Shown here: positions 50,502-58,874 of the stretch, in pieces
How positions within the stretch are numbered: position 1 is the first letter of the stretch
Layout of the letters: every line of letters starts with the position of its first letter
Assembly: GCF_000419765.1 (NCBI RefSeq)
Contig: NZ_ATTQ01000022.1
Location: 186-64,185 of the forward strand
Length of the DNA stretch: 64,000 bases
Direction of reading: 5' to 3'
Source: Rhizobium mongolense USDA 1844
GTDB taxonomy: Bacteria; Pseudomonadota; Alphaproteobacteria; Rhizobiales; Rhizobiaceae
Made by a program: the position numbers and the translations under genes
Notes under the pieces: model-generated
The model's database searches: none
Told to the model about the DNA's origin: nothing
Seen by the model: the letters and a program-made list of their open reading frames with translations, nothing else

Positions 50502-50528
50502 AAAAAAAGGCCGGGCTAACCCGACCTT
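50502..50528 (-). terminator. intrinsic terminator of the cold-shock gene
   Basis: Minus strand shows AAGGTCGGGTTAGCCCGGCC followed by TTTTTTT. The GGTCGGGT / GCCCGGCC stem and long T run are typical. It stands about 75 bases after the cold-shock stop and could also serve the kinase gene on the other strand through its A-rich side. Confidence 0.8.
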
Positions 50529-50603
50529 CCTGCCATCTCGACGAAACGTGCCAGTACATCCGTGGTCACGTTCCGGAGATGATATTCTCAAGCCTTGGGA
50601 GGC

Positions 50604-50813
50604 TCAGGCCGCCTGAAGACGGTCTGCCGACATCTTGCCCGAACGCTTGTCGGAAACGAGCTCGTAGGAAAGCTTCTGGCCTTCCTGGAGGTCGCGCATT
50701 CCGGCGCGCTCGACAGCGGAGATGTGGACGAAAACGTCGGCTGCGCCGTCATCCGGCTGAATGAAGCCGAAGCCCTTGGTTGCGTTGAACCACTTAACGG
50801 TACCTGTGTTCAT
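50604..50813 (-). CDS. cspA: cold-shock domain protein
   Basis: 69 residues, a single cold-shock OB fold. RNP1 is KGFGFIQPDD and RNP2 is VFVHISAVERAG; both aromatic sets are intact, and MNTGTVKWFNATKG is the common start. It binds single-stranded nucleic acid and melts RNA structures in the cold. AAAGGA precedes the start. An unusually long, gene-free leader of about 300 bases lies upstream. Csp genes are often controlled through such leaders. Confidence 0.96.
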   Translation of the reverse strand: MNTGTVKWFNATKGFGFIQPDDGAADVFVHISAVERAGMRDLQEGQKLSYELVSDKRSGKMSADRLQAA

Positions 50814-51132
50814 GACGATATCCTTTAAAAATCGTAGGTAGAAGATAACGCACCGACCAAAGCCGACGCGCGATGAAGACCGATTTTGGAGGAAGTTCGC
50901 CAGGAACGGCACAAATGGCCGAAACAAAGTCCATCTAGCAAGATCGATGTGCGCGCTTCTACGCGAAAATTGTCTCCAGTGCAAGACGGAACGAGACGGA
51001 GCGCAATTTTCGTTCCTTATGCGCCAGTCCTCCTGCATCGGCGTTCCTCACCCCGTCCGGCACTTTCATGCACCGGCTTCCTCATCCTCCGCGTCGCGCA
51101 GACGGCTTTTGCTGATCTGCGCAAGGCTCGTT
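50814..51132 (-). promoter_or_regulatory. long csp leader/promoter region with a large inverted repeat
   Basis: The 319 bases between the cold-shock gene and the VOC gene hold no convincing coding sequence. On the minus strand, CGAAAATTG (rc of 51004-51012) and CAATTTTCG (rc of 50964-50972) form a 9-bp perfect stem. It extends inward by GTCTC/GAGAC pairing with a bulge, giving a structure of about 49 bases some 150 bases before the start. A temperature-sensing leader is possible (inference). No promoter pair could be named. Confidence 0.45.
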
Positions 51133-51510
51133 TTATCTCGCAGGCACGATGCAGAACTGATTGCCTTCCGGGTCCTTCATCACCGTATAGCCTGGTTCCC
51201 TTCGCTGGATGCTGCCACCAAGCGCGGTGATGCGTTCGATTGCGGTTGGAACATCATCGACGGCAATATCCAGATGGACCCGGTTGTTGCTGTAATCGCG
51301 CAGCCGGACGCGCTGGAAACAGAGAGACGGGCCGGGACCGTCCACCATCACCGTCGGGTCCGTCTTCGGCGCAAACCCAAGCTTCGCCAGCCGGCCGATT
51401 TCGGCGTCGTCATAGGGACGGACCTGATAGCCATCGAGAATTGCCGCCCAGAAGGCGGCGAGGCGCGAGGGGGTCTCAGCTTCGACGACGATTTCGGCGA
51501 TAGTGGCCAT
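51133..51510 (-). CDS. VOC/glyoxalase-fold protein
   Basis: 125 residues with two VOC modules: MATIAEIVVEAETPSRLAAF and WAAILDG at the start, the middle HLDIAVDDVPTAIERITALG, and VMKDPEGNQFCIVPAR at the end. This compact form with a C-terminal NQFCIV pattern is a large uncharacterised glyoxalase-like group. Metal residues appear as His and Glu in HLDIAV and PEGNQF. No substrate known. Precedes the beta-oxidation genes on the same strand, probably an independent unit. Confidence 0.85.
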   Translation of the reverse strand: MATIAEIVVEAETPSRLAAFWAAILDGYQVRPYDDAEIGRLAKLGFAPKTDPTVMVDGPGPSLCFQRVRLRDYSNNRVHLDIAVDDVPTAIERITALGGSIQRREPGYTVMKDPEGNQFCIVPAR

Positions 51511-51590
51511 GAAAAGTCTCCTGGGCAGCGGCGCGCCCCTTGCTCCGTCACCCTGAGGCTTAACAGACTAAGCGCAAACCATGAGGCGGC

Positions 51591-53807
51591 TTACGCCGCC
51601 TCCTTCTCCTTTGCATACGGATCAAACCGCCCATAAAACGTCTCGCCCTTCGCGGCCATATCCTTCAGCAGCGACGTCGGCTTGAAATGCGGTCCGTAAG
51701 AAATGGCTAACGTTTCGCACAAGTCCACGAACTTCTTGGCGCCCATGCCGTCGATGTAGCTGAGCGCGCCGCCAGTATAAGGCGCGAAGCCGAAGCCGAG
51801 GATGGAGCCGACGTCGGCTTCGCGGGGGTCGGTGACGATGCCTTCTTCGACCGTGCGGGCGGCTTCGAGCGCGATGGTGACCAGGAAGCGCTGCTTGAGG
51901 GTGTTGACGTCCACGTCCTCGGCCTTCTTCTGCGGGTAGAAGGACTTGAGTTCCGGCCAGAGGAACTTCTTGGCGGGCTTGGGAGGGTAATCGTAGAAGC
52001 CCTTGGAGTTCTTGCGGCCGAAGCGGCCTTCCTTTTCCACCATGCGGGAAACGAGCTCCATGTGGCGGGGGTCGATCGCCTTTTCTCCCAAGTCCGCGAC
52101 CGTGGCCCTGAGGATCTTCAGCGACAAGTCGATGGCGACCTCGTCGTTCAGCGCCAACGGGCCGACCGGCATGCCGGCCATCTTGGCGGCGTTCTCGATC
52201 ATCGCAGGCGGCACGCCTTCGATGAGCATGTCATAGCTTTCGGCCATGTAGCGCAGCACGCAGCGATTGACGAAGAAGCCGCGGGTGTCGTTGACGACGA
52301 TCGGGGTCTTCTTGATGGCGGCGACATAATCCAGCGCCACGGCGAGCGCCTTGTCGGCGCTTTCCTCGCCGAGGATGACTTCGGTCAGCATCATCTTTTC
52401 GACCGGCGAGAAAAAGTGGATGCCGATGAAATTTTCCGGGCGTTTCGAATTTTTTGCCAGGCCGGTGATCGGCAGGGTCGAGGTGTTGGAGGCGAAGATC
52501 GCGCCTTCAGGAAGCACTTCCTCAACGGCTTCGATGACGTCCTTCTTGACCTCGCGATCTTCGAAGACGGCTTCGATGACGAGATTGGCGTCCTTCAGAT
52601 CGGCGTAATCGGCAGACGGGGTGATGCGGGAGAGGATGGCGGCACCCTCTTCCTGCGTAAGGCGTCCCTTACCGATGGACTCCTTTACCAAGCCTTCGCC
52701 GGTCGCCTTGCCCTTGTTGGCGGCGTCCATATCGCGATCGATCAGGATGACGTCGATACCGGCGGCGGCCGTAACATAGGCGATCGAGGCGCCCATGAAG
52801 CCGGCGCCGACGACGCCGACTTTCTTCAGCTCGGTCTTGGGCACGTCTGCCGGGCGGCGGGCCCCCTTGCCGAGCTCCTGCATGGATATGAAGAGCGAGC
52901 GGATCATCGAGAAGGCTTCGGTGGTCTGCAGCACCTGCGTGAAATAGCGCTGCTCGATCTTCAGCGCCGTATCGAAAGGCACCTGCAGGCCTTCATAGAC
53001 GCATTTGAGGATGGCAAGCGCGCCTGGATAGTTCCCGGCAGTCTCGCGGCGCAGGATCGCGGGAGCGGCGGGCCACAGCTGTGCGGAAGCAGGCGTCCAG
53101 ATGCCGCCGCCAGGCGCCTTGAAGCCTTTCTCATCCCAAGGAGCGACGGGCTTCAGGCCGTCCTTGATCATCTGCTTGGCAGCCGGGATGAGCTGGTCCG
53201 GCTCGACCACCTGATGCACGAGATTCATTGCCTTGGCGCGGGAGGCAGAGAGCGACTGGCCGGTCGTCATCATCTGCAGTGCGGACTGGGCATCGGCCAG
53301 GCGCGCGACGCGCTGCGTGCCGCCCGCCCCCGGGAAGATGCCGACCTTGACCTCGGGCAGCGCGATCTTCACCGACTTGGCATTGGAGGCGACGCGGCCA
53401 TGGCAGGCGAGCGACATTTCCAAGGCGCCGCCCATGCAGGTGCCGTTGATCGCCGAGACCCAGGGCTTGCCGCAGGTTTCGAGCTTGCGGAAGAGGCCGG
53501 TCATGCGGCCGACGAGATCGAAGAGTTTCTGCGCAGCGGTCTGCGGGTTTGCGGCCTTCTCCTGCTGGTAGAGGGTAAACATCGACTTGATCATCGACAG
53601 GTCCGCTCCGCCGGAGAAGGTGGACTTGCCGGAGGTGATGACGACGCCCTTGACGGCGGTATCGGCAACCGTGGCATCGACGATGGCGTTCAGCTCGTCC
53701 ATGACCTCTTCGGTGAAGACGTTCATGGACTTGCCGGGCATATCCCAGGTGACGAGCGCAATGCCGTCGGCGTCGGTTCTGACGGTGAAGTTCTTGTAGG
53801 TATTCAT
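51591..53807 (-). CDS. fadB: fused enoyl-CoA hydratase / 3-hydroxyacyl-CoA dehydrogenase
   Basis: 738 residues, the alpha subunit of the fatty-acid oxidation complex. Residues 1-200 are the crotonase domain (FSGGADLSMIKSM, INGTCMGGALEMSLACHGRV, FPGAGGTQRVARL with catalytic Glu region). From about residue 330 the NAD domain shows KKVGVVGAGFMGASIAYVTA, HFFSPVEKMMLTEVI, and the two C-terminal 3HCDH domains end near SYGPHFKPTSLLKDMAAKG. It hydrates enoyl-CoA and oxidises L-3-hydroxyacyl-CoA. Third gene of the operon after acyl-CoA dehydrogenase and thiolase, separated by a palindromic repeat. Confidence 0.95.
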   Translation of the reverse strand: MNTYKNFTVRTDADGIALVTWDMPGKSMNVFTEEVMDELNAIVDATVADTAVKGVVITSGKSTFSGGADLSMIKSMFTLYQQEKAANPQTAAQKLFDLVGRMTGLFRKLETCGKPWVSAINGTCMGGALEMSLACHGRVASNAKSVKIALPEVKVGIFPGAGGTQRVARLADAQSALQMMTTGQSLSASRAKAMNLVHQVVEPDQLIPAAKQMIKDGLKPVAPWDEKGFKAPGGGIWTPASAQLWPAAPAILRRETAGNYPGALAILKCVYEGLQVPFDTALKIEQRYFTQVLQTTEAFSMIRSLFISMQELGKGARRPADVPKTELKKVGVVGAGFMGASIAYVTAAAGIDVILIDRDMDAANKGKATGEGLVKESIGKGRLTQEEGAAILSRITPSADYADLKDANLVIEAVFEDREVKKDVIEAVEEVLPEGAIFASNTSTLPITGLAKNSKRPENFIGIHFFSPVEKMMLTEVILGEESADKALAVALDYVAAIKKTPIVVNDTRGFFVNRCVLRYMAESYDMLIEGVPPAMIENAAKMAGMPVGPLALNDEVAIDLSLKILRATVADLGEKAIDPRHMELVSRMVEKEGRFGRKNSKGFYDYPPKPAKKFLWPELKSFYPQKKAEDVDVNTLKQRFLVTIALEAARTVEEGIVTDPREADVGSILGFGFAPYTGGALSYIDGMGAKKFVDLCETLAISYGPHFKPTSLLKDMAAKGETFYGRFDPYAKEKEAA

Positions 53808-53870
53808 GGCGGGACTCCTCTCCCTTGTAATCTCTTCCAGCAGTGCGGCCTTGTACGGCCCCTTTCTCCT

Positions 53871-53944
53871 CCGTCATGGTCGGGCTTGACCCGACCATCC
53901 AGCCCTTGGGCGGTGGATCCCCGGGTCAAGCCCGAGGATGACGG
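53871..53944. repeat. palindromic intergenic repeat
   Basis: A long imperfect palindrome between the thiolase and fadB genes: CCGTCAT, GGTCGGGCTTGACCCGACC on the left and CCGGGTCAAGCCCGAGGATG ending in ACGG on the right around a central TGGATCC. Each half is itself self-complementary. This belongs to the short palindromic families common in alphaproteobacterial intergenic DNA. It interrupts a transcription unit and may act as a 3' end or processing signal. Confidence 0.7.
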
Positions 53945-53980
53945 ACATAAGCGAGCGGGCCGCCCGAAAGGCTTCCGCGA

Positions 53981-55189
53981 CTAAACTCTCTCGATCACCG
54001 TCGCCGTGCCCATGCCGGCGCCGATGCACAGCGTGACGAGCGCGGTATTGAGATCGCGGCGTTCGAGCTCGTCCAACACGGTGCCGAGGATCATCGCGCC
54101 GGTGGCGCCGAGCGGGTGCCCCATGGCGATGGCGCCGCCATTGACGTTCATCCGGTCGTGCGAAATGTCGAAAGCCTGCATGTAGCGCAGCACGACGGCG
54201 GCGAAGGCTTCGTTGAGTTCGAAGAGATCGATGTCGGAAAGCTGCATGCCGGTGCGCTTCAGCAGCTTTTCCGTGACGTCGACGGGGCCGGTCAGCATCA
54301 GCGCCGGGTCGGAGCCGATATTGGCGAAGGCCTTGATGCGGCCGCGGGGTTTGAGGCCCATCGTTTCGCCGCCGGCCTTGGAGCCGAGCAGCACGGCAGC
54401 GGCGCCATCGACGATACCCGAGGAATTGCCGGCGTGATGGACGTAGTTGATGCGCTCGACCTCCGGATGGGCCTGGATGCCGACAGCCTCGAAACCGCCC
54501 ATTTCGCCGGGCATCTGGAACGACGGATTGAGCGAGGCCAGCGCCTGCATATCGGTGCCGGGGCGCATGTGTTCGTCATGGGCAAGGATCGTCAGGCCGT
54601 TCTGGTCCGTCACCGGAATGACGGAATTCTTGAAGTAGCCCTTTTCCCAGGCATTGGCGGCGCGCTTCTGGCTTTCGACGGCATAGGCGTCGACGTCGTC
54701 GCGGGAGAAGCCGTATTTGGTGGCGATGAGATCGGCCGAGACGCCCTGCGGCATGAAATAGGCGGGGAAATTAACCGACGGGTCCATGAACCAGGCGCCG
54801 CCAGACATGCCGAGGCCGACGCGTGACATGCTTTCGACGCCGCCGGAAATCACGATGTCATCGGCCCCTTGCGAAATCTTGCCGGCCGCAAGGTTCACGG
54901 CATCGAGGCCGGAGGCGCAGAAGCGGGAGATCTGGATGCCGGGGACGTGCGTCGAATACCCGGCCTCGAAGGCTGCGGCCTTGGGAATGACGGCGCCGGC
55001 ATCCATCACCGGGTCGACGCAGCCCATGATGATGTCGTCGACCGTCTTCGTGTCGAGCCCGTTGCGGTCACGGATCGCCTCCAGGGTCTTGGCGGCGAGG
55101 CGGACGGAGGGCACTTCGTGCAGCGAGCCATCCTTCTTGCCGCGGCCGCGCGGCGTGCGGACGTGATCGTAAATGAAAACCTCGGTCAT
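53981..55189 (-). CDS. fadA: acetyl-CoA C-acyltransferase (thiolase)
   Basis: 402 residues. The acyl-enzyme Cys91 is in ISRFCASGLDAVNLAAG, the His is in GGAIAMGHPLGATGAMI, and the second Cys is in ALVTLCIGAGMGTATVIERV, so the catalytic triad is intact. It cleaves 3-ketoacyl-CoA with CoA to acetyl-CoA and shortened acyl-CoA. The FadI/trifunctional-type partner is the fadB product. Middle gene of the acyl-CoA dehydrogenase - thiolase - FadB run. Confidence 0.95.
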   Translation of the reverse strand: MTEVFIYDHVRTPRGRGKKDGSLHEVPSVRLAAKTLEAIRDRNGLDTKTVDDIIMGCVDPVMDAGAVIPKAAAFEAGYSTHVPGIQISRFCASGLDAVNLAAGKISQGADDIVISGGVESMSRVGLGMSGGAWFMDPSVNFPAYFMPQGVSADLIATKYGFSRDDVDAYAVESQKRAANAWEKGYFKNSVIPVTDQNGLTILAHDEHMRPGTDMQALASLNPSFQMPGEMGGFEAVGIQAHPEVERINYVHHAGNSSGIVDGAAAVLLGSKAGGETMGLKPRGRIKAFANIGSDPALMLTGPVDVTEKLLKRTGMQLSDIDLFELNEAFAAVVLRYMQAFDISHDRMNVNGGAIAMGHPLGATGAMILGTVLDELERRDLNTALVTLCIGAGMGTATVIERV

Positions 55190-55237
55190 AGTCTCATCTC
55201 CCTATCGGCCGGGTGGCCGTTGAATTCTTTCTCTTGC

Positions 55238-55377
55238 CTTCTCCCCAGCCGGGAGAAGTGCCGAACAAAGCGAGGCGATAAGGATCTCCGGCAAAGCCGG
55301 AGCCTGAAGAAAGCCGCGCCTGCGGTGCGTCCCCGCATCCGGCCCTTCGGGCTACCATCTCCCCGGCGGGGAGAAGC
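55238..55377. repeat. RIME-like intergenic mosaic element
   Basis: About 140 bases between the acyl-CoA dehydrogenase and thiolase genes. It begins with CTTCTCCC-CAGCC-GGGAGAAG and ends with TCTCCCCGGCGGGGAGA, two outward hairpins, with GATCTCCGGCAAAGCCGGAG in the middle. The arrangement of terminal CTTCTCCCC/GGGGAGAAG palindromes is that of RIME elements described from Rhizobium. Probably non-coding and possibly a transcript stabiliser or terminator. Confidence 0.75.
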
Positions 55378-55388
55378 GGCAACTCCAA

Positions 55389-57185
55389 TCAAAACGCCTC
55401 GGCCGGCAAGGTCATCATCGTCTCGGCGCCTGTCTCGATGCGGGCCTTGCGCAGCGCGGTTTCCGGCATGATGCGCTCCATGAAGAAGCGGGCGGTCACA
55501 AGCTTGTTCCTGAGATAGCTTTCGCGCGGCGTATCGCCGCTCGCAAGGCCATCCTCTGCGGCTTTCGCCATCTTCCCCCACATATAGCCCAGAACGACGA
55601 GACCGAAGAGATGCATGTAATCCGTCGAGCCGGCGCCGGCATTGTCAGGCTTTGCCATCGCATGCTGCATGAACCACATGGTCGCCGCCTGCACGTCGTT
55701 CAAGCCCTTCTTCAGGTTCTTGGTGAAGAAGGTCATCTTCTCGTCGTTGCGGTTCTCCTCGCAGAAATCGCCGATCTCCTTGAAGAGCGCCATGACGGCG
55801 CGGCCGCCGTTGAGACCCAGCTTGCGGCCGACGAGATCGAGCGCCTGGATGCCGTTGGCACCCTCGTAGATCATCGCGATGCGGGCGTCGCGCACGTACT
55901 GGCTCATGCCATGCTCTTCGATATAGCCGTGACCGCCGAAGATCTGCTGGGCCATGACGGCGTGATCGAAGCCCTTGTCGGTCATCACGCCCTTGAGGAT
56001 CGGGGTGACGAGGCCGAGGATGTCATCCGCCGTCTGGCGCTCGGCATCGCTCGCGGAGCGGTGGGCGATGTCGGATTTCAGCGCTGTCCAGAGGAGGAAC
56101 GCGCGGCCGGCCTCGTTGAAGGCGCGAATGGTCATCAGCGTGCGGCGGATATCCGGATGAACGATGATCGGATCGGCCTTCTTGTCCGGCGCCTTCGGGC
56201 CGGAGAGCGAACGGCCCTGGATGCGCTCGCGGGCGTAGTTCACGGCGTTCTGATAGGCGATTTCCGAGATCGAGAGGCCCTGCAGGCCGACGCCGAGGCG
56301 CGCCTCGTTCATCATCACGAACATGGCGTTCAGGCCGCGGTTTTCCGCCCCGATCAGGAAGCCGGTCGCCTCGTCATAGTTCATGACGCAGGTGGCATTG
56401 CCGTGAATGCCCATCTTGTGCTCGATCGCGCCGCAGGAGACGGCGTTGCGGTCACCCGGCGTGCCGTCGGCAGTGACCAGGAACTTCGGCACGATGAAGA
56501 GCGAGATGCCCTTGGTGCCTTCCGGCGCGCCCTCGATGCGGGCGAGCACGAGATGGACGATATTGTCCGTCATGTCGTGCTCGCCGGCGGAGATGAAGAT
56601 CTTCTGGCCGGAAATCTTGTAGCTGCCGTCACGCTGCGGCACGGCCTTGGTGCGGAGCAGGCCGAGATCGGTGCCGCAATGCGGTTCGGTGAGGTTCATG
56701 GTGCCCGACCATTCGCCGGCAACCATCTTTGGCAGATAGGTCTGCTTCTGCTCGTCCGACCCGTGGACGACGATCGCCGCAATGGCGCCCTGCGTCAGCC
56801 CCGGATACATCATCAGCGACATGTTCGCCGCGGAGGTATATTCGCCGACTGCGGCATGCAGCGTGTAGGGAAGGCCCTGGCCGCCGAATTCCTCCGGCAC
56901 GGCAAGACCGGTCCAGCCGCCTTCGCAATAGGTCTTGTAAGCTTGCCTGAAGCCCTTCGGCGTCGTGACCGAGCCGTCGTCCGCCCGCCTGCAGCCTTCC
57001 TGATCGCCGGAATAATTCAGCGGGAAGAGCACTTCCTCTGCCACCTTTGCCGCCTCGCCCAGAATGGCCTCGATCATATCCGGCGTCGCATCGGCAAAAC
57101 CCGGCAGGTTGTTGTAGCGCTCGATGCCTAGCACGTCGTTCAGCACGAACAGCGTATCGTTAACCGGAGCCTTGTAGACGGGCAT
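55389..57185 (-). CDS. acyl-CoA dehydrogenase with C-terminal extension domain
   Basis: 598 residues from ATG 57185 (GGAGGAA ribosome site); longer than classic 380-residue enzymes because of the C-terminal domain after about 480. MTEPxCGTD-type region NLTEPHCGTDLGLLRTKAVP, FISAGEHDMTDNI, and the C-terminal QIFGGHGYIEEHGMSQYVRD (FAD and catalytic-base region) mark the family. This long group includes DmdC-type and FadE-type enzymes. It introduces the trans-2 double bond in acyl-CoA. First gene of the beta-oxidation operon; a 22-base palindrome sits 64-85 bases upstream. Confidence 0.93.
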   Translation of the reverse strand: MPVYKAPVNDTLFVLNDVLGIERYNNLPGFADATPDMIEAILGEAAKVAEEVLFPLNYSGDQEGCRRADDGSVTTPKGFRQAYKTYCEGGWTGLAVPEEFGGQGLPYTLHAAVGEYTSAANMSLMMYPGLTQGAIAAIVVHGSDEQKQTYLPKMVAGEWSGTMNLTEPHCGTDLGLLRTKAVPQRDGSYKISGQKIFISAGEHDMTDNIVHLVLARIEGAPEGTKGISLFIVPKFLVTADGTPGDRNAVSCGAIEHKMGIHGNATCVMNYDEATGFLIGAENRGLNAMFVMMNEARLGVGLQGLSISEIAYQNAVNYARERIQGRSLSGPKAPDKKADPIIVHPDIRRTLMTIRAFNEAGRAFLLWTALKSDIAHRSASDAERQTADDILGLVTPILKGVMTDKGFDHAVMAQQIFGGHGYIEEHGMSQYVRDARIAMIYEGANGIQALDLVGRKLGLNGGRAVMALFKEIGDFCEENRNDEKMTFFTKNLKKGLNDVQAATMWFMQHAMAKPDNAGAGSTDYMHLFGLVVLGYMWGKMAKAAEDGLASGDTPRESYLRNKLVTARFFMERIMPETALRKARIETGAETMMTLPAEAF

Positions 57186-57248
57186 TGTTCGAATTCCTCC
57201 AATTCGGCAACCGGACGGGACCGGCATTTGAGAGTCTCTTACAAAATA

Positions 57249-57270
57249 TTGACGTTTGCGTAAACGTCAA
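57249..57270. promoter_or_regulatory. operator palindrome upstream of the beta-oxidation operon
   Basis: TTGACGTTT and AAACGTCAA, 9-bp perfect arms around GCGT. Its position 64-85 bases before the acyl-CoA dehydrogenase start suits an operator. It resembles the TTnACGT..ACGTnAA sites attributed to MerR-family LiuR-type regulators of acyl-CoA and branched-chain catabolism; no regulator gene of that type lies in the window. Confidence 0.7.
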
Positions 57271-57384
57271 ATTCTGCATTCGGGCAAATTTTTGGAAAGA
57301 ACCTTTACGCCTGTCGGATGACTCCCGCTTGAAACGTCCTTCGGCTGTCAGACAGTGTCAGCAAATAGACGAGGAGACTATCCA

Positions 57385-57861
57385 ATGACCAAGGTCAGCA
57401 CGAATATCTGGTTCGAAAAGAACGCAAAGGAAGCCGTCGAATTTTATGTCTCGATGGTGCCTAATTCTTCGATCCGGCGCACGACCGTAATTCCCGCGGA
57501 TACGCCCAGCGGGCCGGAGGGCAGCTGCAAGGTGATCGAGTTCAGGCTTGGCGATCAGGAGTTCACGGCGCTGGAGGCCGGGCCGCTCGATCCGCTCAAT
57601 CATTCGTTTTCGATCGTCGTCGCATGCGAGACGCAGGCCGAGATCGACCGGCTCTGGGATGGCTTCCTGCAAAACGGCGGCGTGCAGGAGGCATGCGGCT
57701 GGCTGAAGGACCGCTGGGGGCTTTCCTGGCAGGTCGTGCCGCGCGTGCTCGGCGAGATGATGGCCGACCCGGACCGGGCCAAGGCGCGACGCATGACCGA
57801 AGTCATGCTGCAGATGGTCAAGCTCGATGTCGCGAAGCTTGAAGCGGCATTCCGAGGCTAA
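57385..57861 (+). CDS. VOC-fold protein, PhnB-like (3-demethylubiquinone-methyltransferase-like)
   Basis: 158 residues from ATG 57385 (GAGGAGA upstream). MTKVSTNIWFEKNAKEAVEF with YVSMVPNSSI and NHSFSIVVACETQAEIDRLW are the usual wording for the PhnB-like group, often misnamed 3-demethylubiquinone methyltransferase. The DRWGLSWQVVPRVLGEMMAD tail is typical. A structural fold with no proven activity; possibly binding or isomerase-like. Divergent from the acyl-CoA dehydrogenase operon, so the 199-base gap, containing the operator palindrome, may control both. Confidence 0.9.
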   Translation: MTKVSTNIWFEKNAKEAVEFYVSMVPNSSIRRTTVIPADTPSGPEGSCKVIEFRLGDQEFTALEAGPLDPLNHSFSIVVACETQAEIDRLWDGFLQNGGVQEACGWLKDRWGLSWQVVPRVLGEMMADPDRAKARRMTEVMLQMVKLDVAKLEAAFRG

Positions 57862-57908
57862 GCGGGATGCCGGATGATTCAGGCGGAGCCGTAGTTCCGC
57901 CCGCTGCT

Positions 57909-58769
57909 CTATCGCGCAAATTTCTTCGCGCCAGCAACGCAGGCCACGACGGCCAGCGTGACAGCAAACATGCTTAGGCTCACCTTCTCATGAAGCAGCA
58001 CAGCCGCAAGTGCCAGGCTGAAGAAGGGCTGCAGCAATTGCAGTTGGCCGACGGCTGCGATACCGCCGAGCGCAAGTCCGCGATACCAGAATATGAAGCC
58101 GATCAGCATGCTGAAGAGGGAGACATAAGCAAGACCGATCCAAGACGTGCTTGCTGCATCCGGGAAGGACGGCGGCATGACGACGAGTGACAGCATGAGC
58201 ATGACCGGCAGCGAGAGAACGAGCGCCCAGGAAATAACCTGCCAGCCGCCCAGCTTGCGCGACAGCCGGCCCCCTTCCGCATAACCCAGCCCGCAGACGA
58301 TGATCGCCGCGAGCATCAAGAGATCGCCGACCGAGGATGCGGCATCCTCGCGCATCAGCGCAAAGCCCGCGACGGTGGCGCTGCCGAGGCAGGAAAACAG
58401 CCAGAAGACCGGCCGTGGTCGCTCGCCGCCGCGCAGCACGCCAAAGACGGCCGTCGCCAGTGGCAGAAGGCCGATGAAAACTGTCGAGTGGGCCGAAGTG
58501 ATATGCTTCAGCGCAAATGCGGTGAGCAGCGGAAAGCCGATGACCACGCCCAGCGACACCACAAGGAGCGAGACAAGATCGGCGCGGCCAGGACGCTTTT
58601 CGCGAAAGGCGAGCAGCAAGCATAAGGCAAGTATGCCAGCGATCGCGGCGCGGGCGACGGTAAGGAACAGCGGATCGAAATTTGCAACCGCAACGCGCGT
58701 CGCCGGAAGCGATCCGCTGAAGATCAATACTCCCAGAAACCCGTTGATCCAGCCGCCTGTCCTGTCCAT
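57909..58769 (-). CDS. EamA-family (DMT superfamily) exporter
   Basis: 286 residues, ten predicted transmembrane spans in two EamA repeats of about five spans each. MDRTGGWINGFLGVLIFSGS is the first, PATRVAVANFDPLFLTVARA (the conserved ARA motif) follows, and the second repeat starts near VGDLLMLAAIIVCGLGYAEG. The ATG at 58769 has GGGAG seven bases upstream; an ATG two codons earlier is too close. Such transporters export amino acids, metabolites or drugs. Divergent from a MocR regulator, a common regulator-exporter pairing in proteobacteria. Confidence 0.9.
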   Translation of the reverse strand: MDRTGGWINGFLGVLIFSGSLPATRVAVANFDPLFLTVARAAIAGILALCLLLAFREKRPGRADLVSLLVVSLGVVIGFPLLTAFALKHITSAHSTVFIGLLPLATAVFGVLRGGERPRPVFWLFSCLGSATVAGFALMREDAASSVGDLLMLAAIIVCGLGYAEGGRLSRKLGGWQVISWALVLSLPVMLMLSLVVMPPSFPDAASTSWIGLAYVSLFSMLIGFIFWYRGLALGGIAAVGQLQLLQPFFSLALAAVLLHEKVSLSMFAVTLAVVACVAGAKKFAR

Positions 58770-58874
58770 CGCCATGCTCCCGTGTTTTCATCGCTATCGA
58801 CCGCAAGGGCTGGAACCGCCAGAGACAGTGCTATACAATCACCACAAACTGTTATGGATACGGATGCAGTACAG

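Noticed and set aside
52062..53984. 640-residue open frame opposite fadB
   Set aside because: Low-complexity antisense of FadB; no ribosome site or domain.
55611..57131. 506-residue open frame opposite the acyl-CoA dehydrogenase
   Set aside because: Antisense shadow of a conserved enzyme.
57882..57901. GGCGGA/TCCGCC hairpin between convergent VOC and EamA genes
   Set aside because: Only six base pairs and no T run; too weak to call a terminator.
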